Under the pieces are notes generated by a model. That model saw nothing but the letters and a program-made list of their open reading frames with translations, ran no database searches and was not told where the DNA came from. Of a DNA stretch of 64,000 nucleotides, positions 46,001 to 53,289 are shown piece by piece. Position 1 is the stretch's first letter; every line of letters begins with the position of its first letter. The DNA is from Proteiniphilum acetatigenes DSM 18083 (GTDB lineage Bacteria; Bacteroidota; Bacteroidia; Bacteroidales; Dysgonomonadaceae): the NCBI RefSeq assembly GCF_000380985.1, contig NZ_KB905703.1, positions 1 to 64,000 on the forward strand, written 5' to 3'. Position numbers and translations under genes: made by a program.

Positions 46001-46349
46001 TCAGTTATTCAGCATCAACAGCGAATTTGCAGGAGAATGGAATCTGTTTAAAACAGCCACCAATAATAATGAAAGAAAATTAGTCCTGAATATCAATAAA
46101 AATTACTTTCCTTATTGGACTAAAACATTGGGTATGGATGATCAGATAACCGCTACATTCTGTAGTATGGATTTAAAGAAGAAAAAGCTGACCGTTGCAG
46201 CAGAAAATGTGGATTTAGTGGGTGATGTCGACAGTGGATGGAGCCTGACAATAGATAGTACAAATGCAGTTCCGTTTAATTTCCTGAATAAAATGCGTAC
46301 TGAGAACAAAACTGTTTACATGTTGCTGAGTTATAATGCAGATTTATGA
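43041..46349 (+). CDS. Tc toxin TcA subunit, C-terminal part (split TcA2)
   Basis: A 1102-residue protein that completes TcA. It starts with YYNNARKVHYTLSPHYHPYT and includes VYNWELFFHAPLTVAVHL and AQKWFHFIFDPTC, conserved motifs preceding the TcA channel. A helical, coiled-coil-rich stretch follows at about 400-720, expected to form the central channel. From about residue 722, ISRIYFSCYQFAYDIAKKSE, GLLSGESLYLDLKRLEMAY and CITGPYTTVHAKLTLL are typical of the TcB-binding domain at the end of TcA. Together with the preceding gene the two subunits total 3192 residues, somewhat longer than single-chain TcA proteins. It is the last gene of the toxin operon and is followed by a hairpin-forming repeat (46358-46486). 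Confidence 0.88.
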   Translation: MNVMIANNNFHYQSELMLNNNLMVDKGLLWLYYNNARKVHYTLSPHYHPYTDELIETLNRDGLPALLDAKYHKSLERTLTDWYIPGAYAMSPFPKENIDVTDDGPYAVYNWELFFHAPLTVAVHLSKNQRFAEAQKWFHFIFDPTCTDSSVDAPQRFWKFLRFREETKAEFIQEMLTELAKNEDNELKQRMEKSIQAWRDKPFQPHVIARTRYLAYQLNVVMKYLDNLIAWGDNLFRQDTIETLNEATQVYVLAAAVLGPKPQKIPPRGKRIPKTYKQLKDTGIDAFGNALIEIENDFPFNTNPTSTTKATEGGTSALFGIGRSLYFCIPQNDQLLAYWDTVADRLFKIRHCMNIEGVVRQLPLFDPPIDPGMLVKAVAAGIDIGSIVNNINQSISAVRGPLLLQKAMEICAEVKSLGNALLSALEKKDAEHIALMRQQHELNISKLVQDIKFLQWKESEAATESLLKSRAVAFERYRHYKRILGSSDSDIDKLKTIDLARQELNEENFDEVYAQFIGEYAGELSQEDYRKETSVGGLMEFAGNMVTGILGGELGKTLPLNKNENAELNIFLPSYDTFSALSSALKLISPIVGLIPQFDVHGTPLGVGGAAEFGGKQLKAAADGGSEIAQKIATAFLTSAERASKMGGYYRRAEDYVLQANSATAELVQYGRQIISSLIREQITKKEYENHIRQIEQSEEMNAFLQDKFTNEELYSWMQGEISRIYFSCYQFAYDIAKKSEQTMKYELMRPEFTDTDFIQFGYWDSARKGLLSGESLYLDLKRLEMAYHENNKREYEITKHISIQRLDPMALLKLKATGTCEIVIPEWIYDLDSPGQFMRRIKSVAVSIPCITGPYTTVHAKLTLLQSSIRISSLKGDDYQRSGSEDNRFRDYNGAIQSIVTSSAQNDSGLFETNLRDERYLPFEGAGAISRWKIELPNDIPQFDFESIADVVLHFRYTCREAGHLAKDATTWIKEEILSDPEKGLLQLFSINSEFAGEWNLFKTATNNNERKLVLNINKNYFPYWTKTLGMDDQITATFCSMDLKKKKLTVAAENVDLVGDVDSGWSLTIDSTNAVPFNFLNKMRTENKTVYMLLSYNADL

Positions 46350-46357
46350 GTAGGTAG

Positions 46358-46486
46358 TAAGTTTCGCATATAAATTTATAATGTATGCAACTAAAACGGA
46401 GACCTTTAGATATTTTTTGGGACCCATAGTGCTGGATGAGCGTTAGTAAAGGTTTTAGCTGCAACTATACGACTTGCGAATCTTAA
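46358..46486. repeat. Dispersed hairpin element, copy B; possible bidirectional terminator
   Basis: About 130 bases between the convergent TcA2 and DUF5723 genes. The ends are inverted, TAAGTTTCGCA (46358-46368) against TGCGAATCTTA near 46475-46485 (one mismatch). A nested pair GCAACTAAAAC...CCTTTA (46388-46408) and TAAAGGTTTTAGCTGC (46447-46462) allows a long stem. Its left 35 bases match copy A (24040-24074) and its middle matches copy C (10447-10495), which makes it the fullest copy of a small dispersed repeat. No coding sequence is present. It may be a MITE-like element or remnant. Confidence 0.65.
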
Positions 46487-46508
46487 ATTAGGTAGTAATC
46501 ATGATAAA

Positions 46509-47933
46509 TTAACGGTGTAACTTTTCCCCCATTGGTATGCTAAATCCCACTTGTACGTTAAGGGCCTTGCTTTTGGTCGGGAAAAAATGGGAATTCACGT
46601 GTGGGAATATATAATCGCTTGCAAGGAAAAAACGTATTCCCTTTGGGGGAGCAAGGTGGGCGGCAAATCCCAGGGTGTTGAAAGCGCCATGCATCACGGA
46701 ATAGCTTCCGGTCAGTCCCAGCCAACCGGCATGGACGAAATTTGCTGAAACCGTAAGTTCCGGAGAATTGAAATATGTTCCGAAATAGTTCGAGAACAGG
46801 ACTCCGAATGACAGTCTTTCATTCAACCTGTATTCCGTCCCGATATTCAGGGAAGATCGCAACGGGACGGTTCGTTTAACCGGCTCTGTTTCCTGCAGGT
46901 CCACTGCGGATTGAAGATCTTCCACTACATCTTCAAAAACGTCGTTTAACGACGACGACCCGTCGGTATGCAGTGTATAATCGTTGGGATTGATACGCAC
47001 CGTTGTTTCGGGAGACTCCAGGAATACGGCGTTTTTCCTTCCAAACCTTATAAAACCGATATCTGTCAGGGCTGCTGAAATTGTTAACCCGTTCAATCCG
47101 GGAAATGTTTCCGACAGGTCGTACTGCGCCCCGATATCGAATCCGGCGCCCCATCCGGTCGCGCTTATTCTTTTCCCTTCCGACAGCTCGAATCCGTCAA
47201 ATTTACCCTCTTCGTCGTGCTTCACCTTTATTCCCGGCATGGATGCTTTCAGCAGCACGGACGACTGAGCTTCCCAGTATTCTGTTCCTGCATCGACGGT
47301 TAACCGGGAAGCATTTAAATCGAAATCGGCTATCCCTATTAATCCTTTCATACGTCCGCCGACTATCAGGTTATCGTTTATCAACGGGCGTGAATAGCCC
47401 ACTCCCAACTCCAGCTTGCCGTTACCCGTGGCACGGATATTTTCTATTTCATATTTTGTCTGTTCCTGACGGCCAAATCCTTTTTTTACGAGTTCGAAAA
47501 CCGATTTTGGAATAGTGGCATCCACGTGTGTCTTGATATCCAGATCGATGCTCCAGAAATCGTCGTTCCTGTAAAAGCCCAGCCCGAACAGCTTGTAAGA
47601 AAACGCGCCGATGACATAATTATTATTTTTCATCCTGTTTAAAAAATCATCGGCATCTACCGATTGGTGGAGAAAGGTTACCCGTTCTCCACCGGCTTTC
47701 CTTGTAAGATGGTCGAGGTTGAGTGTATTTGTTTTCACCTCGCCGTAAAAGCTCGGCAATACCGGTAAAACCATATATCCCTGATTGGGACGCAATGCCG
47801 GGTTCAAGGAACCTCGTTCGAATGACGATTGCATAAAATATTCAGTTTTACTCTGGCCCTTTGCCGTGCCGGAAATAAAATAAAATGTGATAAAAATAAC
47901 AAGAATAGGGATTGGAAAACGTTTCATTTTCAT
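46509..47933 (-). CDS. DUF5723-family outer-membrane beta-barrel protein
   Basis: A 474-residue secreted protein with signal peptide MKRFPIPILVIFITFYFISG. The region FMQSSFERGSLNPALRPNQG and repeated amphipathic beta strands with many aromatic residues (VIGAFSYKLFGLGFYRNDD, LVANK-type spacing) fit the DUF5723 group, which resembles PorV/FadL-like barrels of Bacteroidota. It ends in FSIPMGEKLHR. It starts 65 bases after the small lipoprotein gene upstream and is probably co-transcribed with it. Function is not known. It is convergent with the toxin operon and is unlikely to be part of it. Confidence 0.7.
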   Translation of the reverse strand: MKMKRFPIPILVIFITFYFISGTAKGQSKTEYFMQSSFERGSLNPALRPNQGYMVLPVLPSFYGEVKTNTLNLDHLTRKAGGERVTFLHQSVDADDFLNRMKNNNYVIGAFSYKLFGLGFYRNDDFWSIDLDIKTHVDATIPKSVFELVKKGFGRQEQTKYEIENIRATGNGKLELGVGYSRPLINDNLIVGGRMKGLIGIADFDLNASRLTVDAGTEYWEAQSSVLLKASMPGIKVKHDEEGKFDGFELSEGKRISATGWGAGFDIGAQYDLSETFPGLNGLTISAALTDIGFIRFGRKNAVFLESPETTVRINPNDYTLHTDGSSSLNDVFEDVVEDLQSAVDLQETEPVKRTVPLRSSLNIGTEYRLNERLSFGVLFSNYFGTYFNSPELTVSANFVHAGWLGLTGSYSVMHGAFNTLGFAAHLAPPKGIRFFLASDYIFPHVNSHFFPTKSKALNVQVGFSIPMGEKLHR

Positions 47934-47998
47934 TATTTTTTTTGATTCTCAAACAAGATAAATGAGTGATATGCGCTATAGTATGAAAAGAGGGTTGT

Positions 47999-48610
47999 TT
48001 ATAAAGTAATGGACATACCGCCGGTATTGAGCACAAGCTTGTCGAACAGGAGGTAGCTGTCTTTACCCAGGGAAGAAGGAAGGGTATCAATAACAATTGA
48101 GATACACAATGACCGTGCCGGTTTCATGTATTTCATATATTCTTTTCCGAAAACGATTGCTGCTTTTTGTTTCGATGCGTGCTCGACATATATGTTCGGA
48201 ATTTTAATCTCCTCAATGACTTTCCCATTTGCATCCAGAATACTGAACCCGATATTCATCGAGAACAGATCCTTGTTTCCCAAATCAAGTTCTAAGTCCG
48301 AATTCAATACCACGTCGTCTGCTCCATCATAAAAGAAGTGTTCGATAACCTCATCATTAAAGAGCCCCTCCACAACCGTTTCCAACATATATTGAGAGGC
48401 GGTAATTTCCAGTCTCAGCTCTTCGGGGATATCAATCGTGTAGCCCGAAGTGTTCAGGAAGATAGTATCTAATTGCCCGAGAGGCACGGGAGGAATGTTC
48501 AAATGGGCCGTTTTGTTTATAGAGTCAAAATCATAATCGTGGTAGATGCACGATTGGAATACCAGGCATAGCCCGATACCGAGTTGAAAAAAAGCTGATT
48601 TTAAATTCAT
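47999..48610 (-). CDS. Hypothetical lipoprotein
   Basis: A 203-residue protein with a lipoprotein signal, SAFFQLGIGLCLVFQSC, and lipidation expected at the cysteine near residue 21. The mature part is rich in beta-forming and acidic residues (LNSDLELDLGNKDLFSMNIG). I do not recognise a family. It comes directly before the DUF5723 gene, and small lipoproteins paired with such barrels are common in this phylum, so the two may act together at the outer membrane; that is inference. Confidence 0.6.
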   Translation of the reverse strand: MNLKSAFFQLGIGLCLVFQSCIYHDYDFDSINKTAHLNIPPVPLGQLDTIFLNTSGYTIDIPEELRLEITASQYMLETVVEGLFNDEVIEHFFYDGADDVVLNSDLELDLGNKDLFSMNIGFSILDANGKVIEEIKIPNIYVEHASKQKAAIVFGKEYMKYMKPARSLCISIVIDTLPSSLGKDSYLLFDKLVLNTGGMSITL

Positions 48611-48767
48611 ATTTTGTGCTGTGAAGTTTCAATATCTGCGATAAATATATGCATTTTCTTTGTATGACGCACCTTCTTCGCAAAAAAACAGATTGTTCCT
48701 GCCAAGTATCAAACCTATTGGATAGGTAGGTTATTTATATCATTTGTTTACCCCATTGTTTATCCAT

Positions 48768-48803
48768 AAAAAAAACAGCTACAGGTTTTATGCTGTAACT
48801 GTT
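48768..48803 (-). terminator. Intrinsic terminator of tRNA-Met
   Basis: On the minus strand AACAGTTACAG and CTGTAGCTGTT pair over 11 positions (one G-T) around an 8-base loop and are followed by a run of eight T. It lies 15 bases past the tRNA 3' end. Confidence 0.8.
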
Positions 48804-48817
48804 TAATATTCAATTTG

Positions 48818-48891
48818 TAGCGAGAGGGGGGCATGATCCCCCGACCTCATGATTATGAATCATGCGCTCTAACCAACTGAGCTATCTCGCC
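48818..48891 (-). tRNA. tRNA-Met (anticodon CAT)
   Basis: A 74-base cloverleaf on the minus strand starting GGCGAGATAGCTCAGTTGG. The acceptor stem GGCGAGA pairs with TCTCGCT, the anticodon stem CATGA/TCATG encloses the loop TTCATAA with anticodon CAT, and the T-arm GGGGG/CCCCC-type stem is present. CCA is not encoded. The paired 1-72 position (G-T) argues for an elongator rather than an initiator tRNA; CAT can also be an isoleucine tRNA with modified C34, which sequence alone does not exclude. Confidence 0.9.
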
Positions 48892-48928
48892 AACAAAAAA
48901 TAAGAATTTCCCTCCGGAATTCGAGGTG

Positions 48929-48959
48929 CAAAAGTAGTACAACTTTTTGAATTCTGCAA
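48929..48959 (-). promoter_or_regulatory. Promoter of tRNA-Met
   Basis: Minus-strand TACTTTTG (48929-48936) matches the Bacteroidota -7 box TAnnTTTG and is preceded, 19 bases upstream, by TTGC at 48956-48959, which fits a -33 box. The predicted start is about 30 bases before the tRNA. Confidence 0.55.
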
Positions 48960-49090
48960 CACCAAAATCGAAAAACATACAGGAAAATTAAAAAACAGTC
49001 AAAGCGATCCTCCGGAAGGATCATCATCGGCCTCTGAATTAATATAACCGGTTGTATCTGTCTAAAATGGTAAATATCGGTTTAAAATTG

Positions 49091-49098
49091 TAATTTTG
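49091..49098 (+). promoter_or_regulatory. Candidate -7 box upstream of mutS2
   Basis: TAATTTTG followed by C fits the TAnnTTTG consensus. It would give a leader of about 165 bases before the mutS2 ATG. No convincing -33 box is present. The leader contains a short tandem repeat, CTTGGCTCTTGGTT twice at 49225-49252. Apart from the tRNA, its signals and these motifs, the 48611-49271 interval shows no gene. Confidence 0.35.
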
Positions 49099-49271
49099 CA
49101 GGCTCAAAGGTATTTTATACAAATCTAGTGTTTGGTATATGGAAACCTTTAGAACCCGCACTTTCAGAATCAGAGAAAGTTCGTCAACCATAAGACTATG
49201 ATCAATATTTGACAATTGAAACGTCTTGGCTCTTGGTTCTTGGCTCTTGGTTCTATTTAAATTGACAGATA

Positions 49272-51698
49272 ATGATCTATCCCGATAATTTCGAACAGAA
49301 AATAGAATTTCAGAAAGTACGCCAACTCCTTTTGGAACGGTGCCTGAGTCCTCTTGGAAAAGAAAAGGTGGAAGAGATGCATTTCTCTGCTTCTTACGAT
49401 GAAATAGAGCCTCTTCTTTTCCAGACTGAAGAGTTTGTCCGTATCAGGGAGGAGGAGGATTCATTTCCTGCCGACCATTTTTATGATATGCGTCCCGTGC
49501 TGAGGCGCATCCGGGTGGAAGGGGCGTGGATCGACCAGAATGCCTTGTTTGAACTGCGGCGCTCATTACAGACCATCAACGGGATTGTGGCATTTCTGCG
49601 GTGTGATGAAGAGAAAACACCCAAATATCCATATTTGCTTGCATTGGCAGGTGAGGTCCTGACCTTTCCGGAAATTACCAGGAGGATAGATTCTATATTG
49701 GATGGTTTCGGGCAGGTAAAAGACCATGCGTCGCCCCGCCTGTCGGAAATCCGGCGCGAATTAACCTCTACCATGAACGGTATCTCTAAAAGCCTGAATG
49801 CCATCCTGCGAAGGGCTCAGGCCGAAGGGTATGTGGATAAGGATGTGTCGCCGAGTATGCGCGACGGACGGTTGGTGATTCCGGTGAACCCTTCCCACAA
49901 GCGAAAGATCAAAGGTATAGTGCACGATGAGTCGGCTTCGGGTAAAACGGTCTTTATCGAACCGTCGGAAGTAGTGGAAGCCAACAACCGGATTCGTGAG
50001 TTGGAGGCCGATGAACGGCGGGAGATCATCAAAATACTGACAGACTTCACTAATTACCTGCGGCCTTTTCTGCCCGATCTGCTGGAGTCATACGAATTTC
50101 TGGCAAAAATCGATTTTATCCAGGCAAAAGCAGCTTTCGCAACGCTGATAGGAGGTATCAAGCCTTCTATCGACAACACTCCGCAAATCGATTGGGTGGA
50201 AGCAGTGCATCCATTGCTTTACCTGTCTCTAAAGAAGCAGAACCGGAAGATCGTCCCGCTCGATATTATCCTGGAAGGTGATAACAGGCTCCTGGTGATC
50301 TCCGGTCCCAATGCCGGTGGTAAATCTGTTTGCCTGAAAACGGTGGGGCTGTTACAATATATGGTGCAATGCGGATTATTGATCCCGTTGAAAGAGAATT
50401 CCAGGGTAGGGGTGTTCAATGATATCTTTATTGATATCGGTGACGAACAATCCATTGAGAACGATCTGTCGACCTACAGCTCTCACCTGCTGAATATGAA
50501 ATTCTTTGAGAAGCATTGTAATGGTAAATCGCTGTTATTGATCGATGAGTTCGGGAGCGGTACCGAACCCCGGATAGGGGCAGCCATTGCCGAAGCGCTA
50601 TTGGACAGGTTCAACCGTCGGCAGTCGTTCGGCGTGATCACCACCCATTATCAGAACCTGAAACATTTCGCCAACGAGAATAAAGGGGTAGTGAACGGTG
50701 CCATGCTTTATGACCGACATGAGATGCAGCCGCTCTTTCGTCTCGCTATTGGTAATCCGGGAAGTTCATTTGCCGTGGAGATCGCCCGCAAGACAGGTAT
50801 TCCGGAAGATGTAATAGCCCATGCATCGGAGATCGTGGGGAAAGATTATATCGATATGGATAAATACCTGCAGGATATATCACGCGACAAGCGATACTGG
50901 GAACGGAAACGGGACGAGATACGCCGCGAACGGAAACGGTTGGAGGAGATCACTTCAAAATATGAGGCTGATCTGGAAACGATCAACAAGCAGAAAAAGG
51001 AAATACTGGCGCAGGCTCGTGAGCAGGCGGAACAGTTGTTGGCCGAAAGCAACGCCCGTATTGAAAATACAATCCGTGAGATCCGGGAGGCAGGAGCTGA
51101 TAAGGAAAAAACCAAACAGATACGGCAATCGCTCCGGGAATTCAAAGAGAAAATAGAACCGGTCGACATGCCGGAAATAAAAAAGCGAAAAAAGCAGAAA
51201 CAGAAGCAGACGGCAGGTAATGATAACGGTTTGAAAGCAGCCCAACCTCTTGCAGCCGGTGACACGGTACGGTTGATAGGCCAAAGCTCATCGGGTGAGA
51301 TTATGGAGATCTCCGGAAAGAAAGCGGTCGTGGCTTTCGGGATGATCAAATCCACAGTCGATCTCAGTAAATTAGAGCGGATAAGTGCCAATCAGATAAA
51401 AAAAGAGAAGAAAGCCTCCAATACACGCGACCTGTTACACGAGAGGAAACTCAATTTCAAGCAGGATATCGATGTACGGGGTATGCGTGGCGACGAAGCG
51501 CTGCAGGCAGTGATGTACTTCGTGGATGATGCCATTCAGTTGGGAGTGTCCCGGGTACGAATTCTTCACGGCACAGGTACAGGAGCGCTGAGGCAGGTTA
51601 TCAGGGAATATCTGGGCAGTGTACATGGGGTAGCACGTTTTCAGGATGAACACGTGCAGTTCGGAGGTACCGGTATTACGGTAGTCGATCTTGAGTAA
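49272..51698 (+). CDS. mutS2: MutS2 with C-terminal Smr domain
   Basis: An 808-residue MutS2. It has a MutS-type core and clamp region (residues about 1-300), the ATPase domain with Walker A VISGPNAGGKSVCLKTVG near residue 340 and LLLIDEFGSGTEPRIG as Walker B, a Lys/Glu-rich coiled coil about 520-640, and a C-terminal Smr domain (DVRGMRGDEALQAVMYF, RILHGTGTGALRQVIREYL). MutS2 proteins lack the mismatch-recognition domain; they suppress recombination and, in some bacteria, act on collided ribosomes through the Smr nuclease domain. Length is normal and no part is missing. Confidence 0.95.
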   Translation: MIYPDNFEQKIEFQKVRQLLLERCLSPLGKEKVEEMHFSASYDEIEPLLFQTEEFVRIREEEDSFPADHFYDMRPVLRRIRVEGAWIDQNALFELRRSLQTINGIVAFLRCDEEKTPKYPYLLALAGEVLTFPEITRRIDSILDGFGQVKDHASPRLSEIRRELTSTMNGISKSLNAILRRAQAEGYVDKDVSPSMRDGRLVIPVNPSHKRKIKGIVHDESASGKTVFIEPSEVVEANNRIRELEADERREIIKILTDFTNYLRPFLPDLLESYEFLAKIDFIQAKAAFATLIGGIKPSIDNTPQIDWVEAVHPLLYLSLKKQNRKIVPLDIILEGDNRLLVISGPNAGGKSVCLKTVGLLQYMVQCGLLIPLKENSRVGVFNDIFIDIGDEQSIENDLSTYSSHLLNMKFFEKHCNGKSLLLIDEFGSGTEPRIGAAIAEALLDRFNRRQSFGVITTHYQNLKHFANENKGVVNGAMLYDRHEMQPLFRLAIGNPGSSFAVEIARKTGIPEDVIAHASEIVGKDYIDMDKYLQDISRDKRYWERKRDEIRRERKRLEEITSKYEADLETINKQKKEILAQAREQAEQLLAESNARIENTIREIREAGADKEKTKQIRQSLREFKEKIEPVDMPEIKKRKKQKQKQTAGNDNGLKAAQPLAAGDTVRLIGQSSSGEIMEISGKKAVVAFGMIKSTVDLSKLERISANQIKKEKKASNTRDLLHERKLNFKQDIDVRGMRGDEALQAVMYFVDDAIQLGVSRVRILHGTGTGALRQVIREYLGSVHGVARFQDEHVQFGGTGITVVDLE

Positions 51699-51738
51699 AA
51701 ACAAGCTTGACAGTCCCTTCAATATTCAAATTTTTTTT

Positions 51739-51746
51739 TATCTTTG
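51739..51746 (+). promoter_or_regulatory. Candidate -7 box for the POT transporter gene
   Basis: TATCTTTG matches TAnnTTTG. It lies inside the stretch that would be coding if the transporter began at the most upstream ATG (51707), and so supports the downstream start at 51797. The -33 region is weak. Confidence 0.45.
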
Positions 51747-51796
51747 TCGACGATATTAAATTTATTCTGATTTTTTTAACAATTAAACAATCTCTG

Positions 51797-53188
51797 ATGG
51801 TTAAATTCTCCAAGCCCTTCTGGGTTGCCAATTTTGTAGAACTTCTCGAGCGTCTGGCATATTATGCCGTTTTTATTGTCATTACACTTTATTTGTCTAA
51901 TGTATGGGGCTTTTCCGATATTGAAGCGGGAGTCATCGCCGGTTTGTTTTCGGCCATGCTTTATTTGCTGCCAGTGTTTGCCGGTGCCATTTCTGATAAG
52001 ATCGGGTTCCGTTCGGCCATCATTCTGGCTTTTGCACTGCTGACCGTAGGGTATGCCGGGCTGGGAATCCTGCCTACGATGCTTGAAAGTGCAGGCTTGG
52101 TGAGCTATGAGATGACTACCACTTACACAGGGTTGAATGAGAGTTATCTGAGATGGTCTATCATTGCTCCGCTGATACTGGTCGTTATTGGAGGGTCATT
52201 CATCAAATCGGTGATATCCGGTACGGTAGCGCGCGAAACCACACCGGAAAACCGGGCTCGTGGTTATTCCATATTTTATATGATGGTGAACATCGGAGCC
52301 TTCACCGGAAAGACGGTAGTCGATCCGCTGAGAAGGAGCATGGGCGACCAGGGATTGGTTTACCTGAATTACTTTTCGGCAGCCATGACACTCCTTGCCC
52401 TGATTGCCGTTTATTTCTTCTATAAATCGGCAAAGACCGAAGGAAAAGGGAAAAGTTTTGCAGAGCTGGGCCGGTCGTTGGGAAAAGTGATGCTGAACGG
52501 CCGTTTGATGTTACTGATATTGATTGTGAGTGGTTTCTGGGTTATACAGAGCCAGATGTATGCCACCATGCCTAAATATGTGATCCGGTTGATCGGAGAG
52601 GGAGCATCCCCCGGATGGTATGCCAACGTGAATCCACTGATAGTATTTGTCTGTGTGAATTTCGTCACCTCAATTATGAAAAAACGGAACGCCATCACCT
52701 CTATGATGATAGGAATGTTTATTATTCCGCTATCCGCATTGGTGATGTCCTTTGGTACGCAAGTGGGAGTAGCCAATATTCTGGGCATGCATCCCGTAGC
52801 ATTCATGATGATTGTGGGGATCGCCATGCAGGCGTTGGCAGAATGTTTTATTTCACCCCGTTACCTGGAGTATTTTTCCCTTCAGGCACCGAAAGGAGAG
52901 GAGGGACTTTATCTGGGATTCAGCCACCTGCATTCATTCTTCTCCTTCTTGCTGGCTTTCGGGTTGTCGGGATTCCTGCTGGACAAATACTGTCCCGATC
53001 CACGGCTGTTCACCAATGAAGCCGGCGTCCTCGATGCAGTGGCTTACGCTGCAGCTACGCAAAACGCCCACTATATCTGGTATGTTTTTGTGGGGATCGG
53101 TGCCATCTCAGCCGTCGCGCTTATCATTTACGGGCAAATTACGCGTAAGTTGGATATGAAAAGAGAGCAGTCGGGTACCGGAATTTGA
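51797..53188 (+). CDS. POT-type (MFS) peptide transporter
   Basis: A 463-residue proton-dependent oligopeptide-type transporter with about 12 membrane segments. I choose the ATG at 51797, which gives MVKFSKPFWVANFVELLERL; the reading frame is open 30 codons further upstream but that part (rich in Phe and Ile) covers a likely promoter and does not belong to the family. ELLERLAYYAVFIVITLYL corresponds to the ExxER motif of POT transporters that couples proton and peptide movement. KSVISGTVARETTPENRARG and YSIFYMMVNIGAFTG follow. The likely substrates are di- and tripeptides. It lies about 100 bases after mutS2 and is probably transcribed alone. Confidence 0.82.
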   Translation: MVKFSKPFWVANFVELLERLAYYAVFIVITLYLSNVWGFSDIEAGVIAGLFSAMLYLLPVFAGAISDKIGFRSAIILAFALLTVGYAGLGILPTMLESAGLVSYEMTTTYTGLNESYLRWSIIAPLILVVIGGSFIKSVISGTVARETTPENRARGYSIFYMMVNIGAFTGKTVVDPLRRSMGDQGLVYLNYFSAAMTLLALIAVYFFYKSAKTEGKGKSFAELGRSLGKVMLNGRLMLLILIVSGFWVIQSQMYATMPKYVIRLIGEGASPGWYANVNPLIVFVCVNFVTSIMKKRNAITSMMIGMFIIPLSALVMSFGTQVGVANILGMHPVAFMMIVGIAMQALAECFISPRYLEYFSLQAPKGEEGLYLGFSHLHSFFSFLLAFGLSGFLLDKYCPDPRLFTNEAGVLDAVAYAAATQNAHYIWYVFVGIGAISAVALIIYGQITRKLDMKREQSGTGI

Positions 53189-53289
53189 AAAAACAGGAAA
53201 TGATATCCAGAAACAGAAAACTTGCCCCCTTGCCGGGTGTTATAACATAATAAGTATATAATTATCTTTTTTTAAAATCGTAAAGAGAT

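Noticed and set aside
36749-46349. The TcA split as a sequencing error or frameshift
   Set aside because: The first gene ends cleanly at 43021 and the second starts at its own ATG 19 bases later in sequence that reads as spacer; both halves end at known subunit boundaries.
51707-51796. Upstream start for the POT transporter
   Set aside because: The extra 30 residues do not fit the family and cover a -7 promoter box.
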